From positions 1-12,481 of the forward strand of contig WGAU01000091.1 of the NCBI GenBank assembly GCA_015494645.1: a stretch of DNA of 12,481 bases. Reading direction: 5' to 3'. The notes beneath the pieces were generated by a model. The model made no database searches and had not been told where the DNA came from. It saw nothing but the letters and a program-made list of their open reading frames with translations. The position numbers and the translations under genes are program-made. Each line of letters begins with the position of its first letter. Positions within the stretch are counted from its first letter, which is position 1. Origin of the DNA: Aquificota bacterium (GTDB taxonomy: Bacteria; Thermosulfidibacterota; Thermosulfidibacteria; Thermosulfidibacterales; Thermosulfidibacteraceae). Below, piece after piece: positions 7,469 to 12,481 of the stretch.

Positions 7469-8735
7469 GGCCGCAAGAAAAGGCGTTATCACCGATAGGA
7501 TGAAGGAAGTTGCTTCTAAGGAAGGGGTGTCTGAGGAATATGTTCGCCGGATGGTGGCGGAAGGGAAGATTGTAATTATGGGAAATACCCTTAGGAACCC
7601 ACCTGTTCTTGGAATAGGTAAGGGTCTTTCTACCAAGGTAAATGCAAGTATAGGCACTTCTACCGATATAGTGGATTTTGATATGGAAGAGGAAAAAGCC
7701 CTTGTTGCTCAGCGGGAGGGTGCGGATACCCTTATGGAGTTATCCACAGGTGGTGATCTGGACGAGATTAGGAGGCGTATATTGAAAGCCGTTTCATTGC
7801 CAGTGGGTACAGTTCCACTCTATCAGGTGGCTGCAGAAGCCATAAGAAAGTACGGAGCCATTGTTAAGGCACCAAGGGAGCTCTTTTTTGAGGTATTGGA
7901 AAAGCAGGTGGAGGATGGCGTTGATTTTATGGCGGTTCATTGCGGTATTAATCGCTTCACTGTGGAACGCCTGAAGAGGCAGGGATACCGTTATGGTGGG
8001 CTTGTCTCCAGAGGAGGAGCCTTTTTAGTAGCCTGGATGGAGTATAACGGGGAGGAGAATCCATATTACGAAGAGTTTGATAGAGTAGTATCCATACTGA
8101 AGAAAAGGGATGTGGTGTTGAGCTTGGGAAATGGTATGCGATCCGGTGCCGTTCACGACTCCAACGATCGGGCCCAGATGCAGGAGCTTATAATAAATTG
8201 TGAGCTGGCAGATGAAGCGAGGAATATGGGTGTTCAAACCATGGTAGAAGGACCAGGGCATATTCTCATTGACGAGATAGAGATGAATGTTAAAATGGCC
8301 AAAAAACTCAGTGGAGAGGCTCCTTACTACGTTCTGGGTCCTGTCCCGACCGATGTTTTCCCCGGTTACGATCACATAGCGGCGGTAGCAGGAGCTGCTC
8401 TTGCAGCGCAGTATGGAGCAGATCTTATATGTTATCTTACCCCTGCGGAACATATAGCCCTTCCCTTTCCTGAGGATGTGAGAATAGGTGTGAGGTGTGC
8501 CAAAATCGCTGCCTATATGGGAGACATGGTTAAACTGGGCAAAAAGGACAGGGATCTTGAAATGGCTGTTGCCAGGAAGAACTTGGACTGGGCTAAGCAG
8601 TTGGAGCTGGCCTTATACAAGGATGTCTTTCAGGAAATAAGGAATTCCAGACCCCCTGAGGCTCCAGATACGTGCACTATGTGTGGAAGCCTGTGTGCTC
8701 TCAAAGCTGTGAAGAGAATATTTGAAGGGGAATGA
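7455..8735 (+). CDS. thiC: ThiC-family radical SAM synthase (HMP-P synthase, or BzaF-like)
   Basis: A 426-residue protein with the ThiC TIM barrel. Family signatures include NPPVLGIGKG, VNASIGTS, GADTLMELSTGGD, GTVPLYQ, SLGNGMRSG, the metal-binding GPGH and GYDHI, and LTPAEHIALP. ThiC converts aminoimidazole ribotide to the thiamin pyrimidine HMP-P with SAM and a 4Fe-4S cluster. The cluster cysteines are C407, C410 and C414 (CTMCGSLC), a CX2CX3C spacing. The long N-terminal extension of enterobacterial ThiC is absent, as is common in anaerobes and archaea. The gene overlaps nfeD by 14 nt and cbiL by 4 nt (ATGA). Because it heads a cobalamin block, a role as 5-hydroxybenzimidazole synthase (BzaF) is possible; the sequence alone does not settle it. 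Confidence 0.9.
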   Translation: MTQLEAARKGVITDRMKEVASKEGVSEEYVRRMVAEGKIVIMGNTLRNPPVLGIGKGLSTKVNASIGTSTDIVDFDMEEEKALVAQREGADTLMELSTGGDLDEIRRRILKAVSLPVGTVPLYQVAAEAIRKYGAIVKAPRELFFEVLEKQVEDGVDFMAVHCGINRFTVERLKRQGYRYGGLVSRGGAFLVAWMEYNGEENPYYEEFDRVVSILKKRDVVLSLGNGMRSGAVHDSNDRAQMQELIINCELADEARNMGVQTMVEGPGHILIDEIEMNVKMAKKLSGEAPYYVLGPVPTDVFPGYDHIAAVAGAALAAQYGADLICYLTPAEHIALPFPEDVRIGVRCAKIAAYMGDMVKLGKKDRDLEMAVARKNLDWAKQLELALYKDVFQEIRNSRPPEAPDTCTMCGSLCALKAVKRIFEGE

Positions 8736-9397
8736 GAAGGCTTTGTGTGATAGGTGTTGGACCTGGAGCATCTGATCTGCTCACCTTGAGAGCGGTACAT
8801 CGGCTTAGAGAGGCTCAAGTGGTTTTCTATCCGGTTAGGGCTGAAGGGGAGGGAAGCATAGCGTTGGATACTGTTCTTCCTTTTTTGCCTGCTGATGCAC
8901 TTAGGGTTGAGCTGGTCTTTCCAATGGTTAAGGATGACAAGGTGCTTCAGGATGCATGGGAAAGGGCAGCTAAAATTGTGGAGGCACATTCCTTTGAAAG
9001 GGCTGTTTTTGTTACCGTAGGAGACCCTTCCCTTTACTGCACCTACTTTTACATCCATCCTTTGATTGAAAAGAACATTGACGTAGAGTTTGTTCCAGGA
9101 GTGATCTCTGTTTCTGCCTGTTGTGCATCTTTGGGGATTCCGTTAGTGTTGGGGGGTGAAACCCTACTTGTGTTTTCTGGTGCTCACAATATAGGACCCT
9201 TGGATGGAGTTGATTCGGTGGTTGTTATGAAGATACCAAAAGATAATGATAGGTTAGAGAAGTTGATTGATAGTTTAAAGGGAGCCGGTTTTTCTAAGAT
9301 TTATTACGCATCAAGGTGCCAGACGGACAGAGAGATGAAGGGAGAGGGGGTACCCCGTAAGTTGGATTATATGTCCATGATCATAGCCAAAAAATGA
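8732..9397 (+). CDS. cbiL: Precorrin-2 / cobalt-factor II C20-methyltransferase
   Basis: A 221-residue SAM-dependent tetrapyrrole methylase that adds the C20 methyl group early in corrin synthesis. The N-terminal glycine loop GVGPGASDLLTLRA (8-21), GDPSLYCTY (97-105) and PGVISVSACCASLGIPL (122-138) are typical of the CbiL/CobI branch. The accompanying CbiD suggests the anaerobic, early-cobalt route. The length is slightly below the usual 230-240. The start ATG shares ATGA with the thiC stop, with GAAGGGG just ahead at 8724-8730. The stop shares ATGA with the next gene, so the three products are probably made in step. Confidence 0.92.
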   Translation: MRRLCVIGVGPGASDLLTLRAVHRLREAQVVFYPVRAEGEGSIALDTVLPFLPADALRVELVFPMVKDDKVLQDAWERAAKIVEAHSFERAVFVTVGDPSLYCTYFYIHPLIEKNIDVEFVPGVISVSACCASLGIPLVLGGETLLVFSGAHNIGPLDGVDSVVVMKIPKDNDRLEKLIDSLKGAGFSKIYYASRCQTDREMKGEGVPRKLDYMSMIIAKK

Positions 9398-9843
9398 GCT
9401 ATCTGCCTATCCATCTAAACCTATTGGGGAAGAAAGTTTTGTTTGTGGGTGGAGGAAAGGTTAACGAGAGAAGAGTTGGGCAGATGTTGGAGATAAAGTG
9501 CGAGAAGGTAGTTATTAGTCCGCAGGTAACCTCAAATATAGCTAAATGGGCAAATGAGGGAAAAATTCTGTGGTTGGAGAAAGAGTTTGAGCCTGCCGAT
9601 GCAGCAGGTTTTTTTATAGCCTTTGTGGCCGTTCCAAAGGGGATGGAGCAATCCATTGTTGATGCTCTGAAAAGCCATGGGATTCTTGTGGAGTGTGCTT
9701 CTGATCATTCTATAGGGGATTTTATTTTTCCTGCTGTGGTTAGGACTGGAGATTTTCTTGCCTCCGTATCTACATGTGGCAGAGATCCCAAGCTTTCTGC
9801 TAAAGCAAAGAGAGCTTTGGAAAAGGCCCTTAGAACCCTTTGA
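9394..9843 (+). CDS. Precorrin-2 dehydrogenase-like protein (CysG-N/Met8 family)
   Basis: A 149-residue NAD-binding protein of the siroheme synthase N-terminal family, which oxidises precorrin-2 to sirohydrochlorin and so feeds both siroheme and anaerobic cobalamin synthesis. It aligns almost without gaps to the first 150 residues of E. coli CysG: LPI, the nucleotide loop VGGGKVNERRV (18-28), WANEG at the same positions, then DFIFPAVV and VSTCGRDPKLS. It lacks the C-terminal helical region of Met8 and SirC, which is common in short versions. The residue aligning with the catalytic Asp of CysG is S103, followed by D104. There is no clear Shine-Dalgarno sequence; the ATGA overlap with cbiL suggests coupling. 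Confidence 0.88.
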   Translation: MSYLPIHLNLLGKKVLFVGGGKVNERRVGQMLEIKCEKVVISPQVTSNIAKWANEGKILWLEKEFEPADAAGFFIAFVAVPKGMEQSIVDALKSHGILVECASDHSIGDFIFPAVVRTGDFLASVSTCGRDPKLSAKAKRALEKALRTL

Positions 9844-9846
9844 ACC

Positions 9847-10860
9847 TTGAAGAGAACCTATTACACCACTGGGGTATGGGCTTCCGTTTCAGCCAAAGCT
9901 GCGGTTTACGCTTTGTTTACGGGGAAAAAGGTTGAGGCAGTTAATGTGCTCATACCGGCTGGGGATATGGTGTGCCTGCCTGTTAGGGATGTACGCTGGA
10001 ATAAAAATGGGGTTGTGGCAGAGGTGGTGAAGGAGAGTCCAGAGGCAGAAGATGTTACCCACGGTGCTATCATAAAGGCCAAGGCTTCTCTGTGTCCCGT
10101 TGGAGTTGTGTTGGAAGGAGGTAAGGGAGTTGGAGTTATTACCAAAAAGGGGCTGAAACTGAGAGTTGGAGAAAAGGCAATAAATCCCGTCCCAAGGTAC
10201 TACATTCTAAAGAATGTGGGTGAGGTCTTAAGGGAACTTGGGGTGGATACTGGAGTTAGGGTTGTGATTTCAGTTGAAGATGGTGAGAGAATAGCAACAT
10301 CTACGGTTAATAGTAAGCTCGGCATAGTAGGGGGAATTTCTATACTGGGAACCAGAGGCACCGTTGTGCCTTATTCGGCAAAATCTTTTATGGATTCTAT
10401 CTTGGTTGAGCTGTCTGTGGCCAAAGCTCAAGGTGTTGGTGTTGTTGTTTTTGCGCCGGGAAGGGAGAGCTTGGATTATGCCAGAGAAAAATTGTCTTTC
10501 TTGTCCGATGAGATTTTCATTGCTGTAGGGGATTATGTGTACTTTGCTTTTAAGCATGCGGGCAAGATGGGATTTTTGAAGTCATTCTTTTTCGCCCAAC
10601 CTGCCAAGCTGGCGAAGGTTGCCTATGGGTTTAAAAATACCCACGCTAAGTATGGGCTTTTACCCTTAAAATGGCTGGCAGAGGTCTTGGGTATTGGGGA
10701 GGTCGCATACTGCAACACGGTGAGGGAGGCATGGGGTATTGAAGGGGTTAAAGAGGCATGGCGAGTTGTTGAGCAGCTTGCCCAAAGGAATTTGGAAGAA
10801 TGGTTTGGAAGAAAAGTTGAGATATTTACCATCCCTTATTCTGAGTATAGATCGGATTGA
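9847..10860 (+). CDS. cbiD: Cobalt-precorrin-5B C1-methyltransferase CbiD
   Basis: A 337-residue protein of the CbiD family, which methylates C1 of the corrin ring in the anaerobic cobalamin pathway. Visible family motifs are YTTG (6-9) with the nearby SAKAA, DVTHGA (69-74), GGKGVGVITKKGL (91-103), AINPVPR (111-117) and the SAM-binding GISILGTRG (163-171). The usual small-residue run after TTG is altered to VWASVSAKAA, but the rest is normal. The TTG start at 9847 is forced: an in-frame stop at 9841-9843 precedes it and the family motif begins three codons later. The gene lies 3 nt after the dehydrogenase gene and its end overlaps the phosphopantetheinyl transferase. Confidence 0.93.
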   Translation: MKRTYYTTGVWASVSAKAAVYALFTGKKVEAVNVLIPAGDMVCLPVRDVRWNKNGVVAEVVKESPEAEDVTHGAIIKAKASLCPVGVVLEGGKGVGVITKKGLKLRVGEKAINPVPRYYILKNVGEVLRELGVDTGVRVVISVEDGERIATSTVNSKLGIVGGISILGTRGTVVPYSAKSFMDSILVELSVAKAQGVGVVVFAPGRESLDYAREKLSFLSDEIFIAVGDYVYFAFKHAGKMGFLKSFFFAQPAKLAKVAYGFKNTHAKYGLLPLKWLAEVLGIGEVAYCNTVREAWGIEGVKEAWRVVEQLAQRNLEEWFGRKVEIFTIPYSEYRSD

Positions 10861-11383
10861 CAAGCTTACAGGTTATATTTTTCCTCAAGAGAAGCTTTAC
10901 CTCAAAAGGTTTAGATCTGAAAAAAGAAGAAAAGAGTTCTTAGCGGGAAGGGTATCCTGTCGTAAAGCGCTTGAGAGGCTTGGTTTAGGATCTATTCCAA
11001 TTGGTGTGGGTGAAGATGGAAGACCCATTTTTCCCAAAGGAATTGTGGGCTCCGTATCTCATAGCTCTGGTTTTTGCGGATGCGTCGTTGCTTGTGGTAA
11101 AACATATAAATATGTGGGTTTGGACATAGAGTCTGTGGAAAGAATGAGCGAAAAAGTCGCTCTCAAAGTGTGCGGTACTTTAGAAGAGTATCCGTTAAAA
11201 AGTACAGTAATCTTCTGTGCTAAAGAGGCCTTTTACAAATGCCTGCCAGTGCCTTTTAGTAATATAAGTGTAAAACTTAAAGAAAACGGTTGGTTGAAAG
11301 TATACGTCAACCAATTGGCTATAATTGGCCTCTGGGACTTCGCTCCCTCTTTAGGTTTAGTGCTGGCACTTTTATGTGGTTGA
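10817..11383 (+). CDS. 4'-phosphopantetheinyl transferase, Sfp type
   Basis: About 188 residues. The enzyme moves the phosphopantetheine arm of coenzyme A to a serine of carrier proteins. The core motifs are in order: FLAGRVSCRKAL (41-52), GSVSHSSG (78-85), the Mg-binding GLDIE with D103 and E105, and FCAKEAFYK with E137. The protein is short for the Sfp branch. The start is not certain: TTG 10817 (GGAAGAAAAG upstream) or TTG 10805 are both possible, and the frame is open to 10739. Either choice overlaps cbiD by more than 40 nt. No carrier-protein, polyketide or fatty-acid gene is nearby, so the substrate may be the housekeeping acyl carrier protein. It is the last gene of the plus-strand chain. 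Confidence 0.87.
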   Translation: MRYLPSLILSIDRIDKLTGYIFPQEKLYLKRFRSEKRRKEFLAGRVSCRKALERLGLGSIPIGVGEDGRPIFPKGIVGSVSHSSGFCGCVVACGKTYKYVGLDIESVERMSEKVALKVCGTLEEYPLKSTVIFCAKEAFYKCLPVPFSNISVKLKENGWLKVYVNQLAIIGLWDFAPSLGLVLALLCG

Positions 11384-11401
11384 AGTTTTAAAAAGTTATC
11401 T
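11384..11401. other. Tail-to-tail junction without visible terminator
   Basis: Eighteen AT-rich bases separate the end of the phosphopantetheinyl transferase from the stop of the opposing gene remnant. No GC-rich hairpin followed by a T-run is present on either strand here, so transcription probably ends inside the opposing gene or by another mechanism. Confidence 0.5.
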
Positions 11402-11761
11402 TTATTCTTCTTCGGATGCTTTACCTACATTTTTTACCCTCAGGTCTATTGTGGGATTAGTGCGGATAAGTTCTAAATCAACCCAATAGATCCCGTCAGC
11501 TCCTTGGAAGCAAGGTATGTGCACGGTGTTAGAGAAGAGATCATAAACAGCTATGCATTTTTCGTTTATTACTTCCATTGTTTCTGCAGGTGTTGTATTG
11601 CTCTCCGTGCCATTTTCGTTAACTTTACATATTTCTAATCCACATTCTTCAGGATGTTCTTTACAGTATAAACGCCCTTCTTCATATCCTCTTTCGTATT
11701 TGTCTTGACAGTTACATTCGTGTTCTTCAATTTCACAGCTTGTTTCTATTTCTATTCCACA
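11402..11761 (-). pseudogene. 3' part of the frameshifted Cys-rich secreted protein gene
   Basis: On the minus strand a frame stays open for 119 codons, from just after a TAG at 11762-11764 to TAA at 11402-11404. Its product starts CGIEIETSCEIEEHEC, continues with YERGYEEGRLYCKEHPEECG and ends with a small beta-type domain containing AVYDLFSNTVHIPCFQ and YWVDLEL. These segments recall EGxxxGxxxC...NPxxCG linkers and a 'LHIP...YWVDLEL' domain in bacterial secreted proteins. No ATG, GTG or TTG lies near its beginning; the first ATG is about 70 codons in. It joins the upstream reading frame if one base is removed near 11762, so it is best read as the C-terminal half of the same gene. Function unknown. 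Confidence 0.75.
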
Positions 11762-12449
11762 CTACATCTTCTTGGAAGCAGGCATTTAAACGCTCGCTCC
11801 AATACCCTCCTACTGTAGCACAGTTTTCTTTATCTGGACACAGGAAAAATGCCTCTTTTGAGCAAGGTTTTTCATGACATTTATCTAAATACCAGTAACC
11901 TCCTGCAGCTTCACAATCTATCTCGTTTACACATCCAGTAAGGTTTAGTTGATGGCATTCTTCAGTAGCTAATAGTAGTCCGTTTTCTCCGGATATTTTT
12001 AATACATAATGTGAATCTGTGTCCCAGGCGCTTGCTATAACGGTGGATTCTATCTGTAAATAGTATAGACCTTTGTTGAGAAAATTGTATTTCATTATTT
12101 TAGATTCTGGTTCTTCATCTTTGGGTATATTGAAGATCTGTGGAAACGTTTTAACTAAATTGAGCTCTGAATCAAAAATCTTGATTCTTATGTTTGCTCC
12201 TATCTTAGCTGCTTTTTGTGGTTTAAAATCTATTGATAGGGTCCCAGGCGCTTGTATTACTATAAATTTAAATACGTCTTTGTCTCCATCAGTTTCAAAC
12301 TGGCCAGTTATTATATCTCCAGATTTTACAAATATGGCAGTTTCCCAATTATCATTTACTTCTTGTGCGTAATATGCGTAACAGTTAGATAGATAAAAGT
12401 TTATTAGAAATATAATGCCCCAGCAGGAGCAGAATAAAAACTTTTTCAT
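11733..12449 (-). CDS. Secreted PPC-like and Cys-rich repeat protein, 5' part (frameshifted)
   Basis: A 238-codon frame. Residues 1-25 are a signal peptide with a hydrophobic core and likely cleavage after NCYA. Residues 30-155 look like a bacterial pre-peptidase C-terminal (PPC) beta domain: NDNWETA, GDKDVFKF, APGTLSID and a G-x-YYLQIE strand. Residues 165-191 and 196-224 are two Cys-rich modules of the form C-x7-C-x5-C then GGYW. The last ten residues (VWNRNRNKL) do not fit the pattern and come from the wrong frame after a one-base shift. ATG 12449 has AGGAGG on the minus strand at 12461-12466. The protein is probably exported, with disulfides. The gene is AT-richer than the operon. I do not recognise a named family. 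Confidence 0.75.
   Translation of the reverse strand: MKKFLFCSCWGIIFLINFYLSNCYAYYAQEVNDNWETAIFVKSGDIITGQFETDGDKDVFKFIVIQAPGTLSIDFKPQKAAKIGANIRIKIFDSELNLVKTFPQIFNIPKDEEPESKIMKYNFLNKGLYYLQIESTVIASAWDTDSHYVLKISGENGLLLATEECHQLNLTGCVNEIDCEAAGGYWYLDKCHEKPCSKEAFFLCPDKENCATVGGYWSERLNACFQEDVVWNRNRNKL
11778..11957 (-). repeat. Two tandem Cys-rich GGYW protein modules
   Basis: Two protein-level repeats occur in tandem: residues 165-191 (11877-11957) and 196-224 (11778-11864). Both have C-x7-C-x5-C followed by A-x-x/GGYW and a closing cysteine. DNA identity is low, so the duplication is old. The Cys-rich character continues across the frameshift into the 3' fragment. Confidence 0.7.
12021..12254. repeat. 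14-bp direct repeat GTCCCAGGCGCTTG
   Basis: Exact copies lie at 12021-12034 and 12241-12254, 220 bp apart, inside the PPC-like domain. They are read in different codon frames (APGT versus SAWD), so protein conservation does not explain them. They stand out as GC-rich in an AT-rich gene. A chance match of this length is possible. Confidence 0.6.
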
Positions 12450-12460
12450 GGTGCCTTTCC

Positions 12461-12466
12461 CCTCCT
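12461..12466 (-). promoter_or_regulatory. Shine-Dalgarno of the secreted Cys-rich protein
   Basis: CCTCCT on the plus strand is AGGAGG on the minus strand, 11 nt ahead of ATG 12447-12449, in the run AGGAGGGGAAAGG. The promoter lies beyond the window edge. Confidence 0.6.
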
Positions 12467-12481
12467 CTTTGTGGTTTTGAG

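Noticed and set aside
11359..11370. Hairpin AGTGCTGGCACT followed by four T as terminator
   Set aside because: The stem is only 4 bp with a usable loop and lies within the phosphopantetheinyl transferase coding sequence; too weak.
11736..11764. Programmed frameshift in the secreted-protein gene
   Set aside because: No slippery heptamer, homopolymer run or downstream stem was seen; a mutation or sequencing error is simpler.
12073..12372. Plus-strand open frame opposite the secreted-protein gene
   Set aside because: The minus strand encodes a signal peptide and beta domain here, while the plus-strand product shows no recognisable motif.

Overview
The window reads as a piece of chromosome from an anaerobic, probably thermophilic bacterium with a very compact genome. 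Pointers are the MEP-pathway enzyme IspH, an anaerobic-type cobalamin set (CbiL and CbiD), Lys/Glu-rich proteins, two families better known from archaea (a UPF0282 metallo-beta-lactamase hydrolase and an MJ_1487-type B12-binding radical SAM protein), and almost no intergenic DNA. A deep-branching lineage such as Thermosulfidibacter, Thermodesulfobacteriota or Aquificota would fit. That placement is a guess from gene content, not an identification.

Layout. Bases 1 to about 11,383 form one uninterrupted plus-strand chain of 13 genes. The largest gap is 3 nt and most neighbours overlap by 1 to 59 nt. In order they are: the end of purD; the UPF0282 hydrolase; the radical SAM protein; ispH; rpsA (six S1 domains); sppA; an HU/IHF-family DNA-binding protein; an MJ0936/YfcE-type phosphodiesterase; long-form nfeD; a thiC-family gene; cbiL; a Met8/CysG-N-type precorrin-2 dehydrogenase; cbiD; and a 4'-phosphopantetheinyl transferase. 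I see no riboswitch, tRNA, rRNA, insertion sequence or CRISPR array. Six of the 13 visible start codons are TTG or GTG, chosen because a Shine-Dalgarno sequence or the family N-terminus supports them.

Functional groupings. ispH to rpsA is an isoprenoid-to-translation pair that is known as a fused gene in some Clostridia. sppA and nfeD are two membrane serine-lysine peptidases flanking a nucleoid protein and a phosphodiesterase. The thiC-family gene, cbiL, the precorrin-2 dehydrogenase and cbiD form a tightly coupled tetrapyrrole block. This raises the possibility that the ThiC homologue makes the benzimidazole lower ligand of cobamides (BzaF-like) rather than, or as well as, the thiamin pyrimidine.

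The right end (11,402 to 12,449, minus strand) is different: AT-richer, transcribed toward the operon, and encoding a secreted mosaic protein with a PPC-like beta domain and Cys-rich GGYW modules. The gene appears broken by a one-base frameshift near 11,736 to 11,764. Its second half, 119 codons, continues in another frame with the same Cys-rich character and has no start codon of its own.
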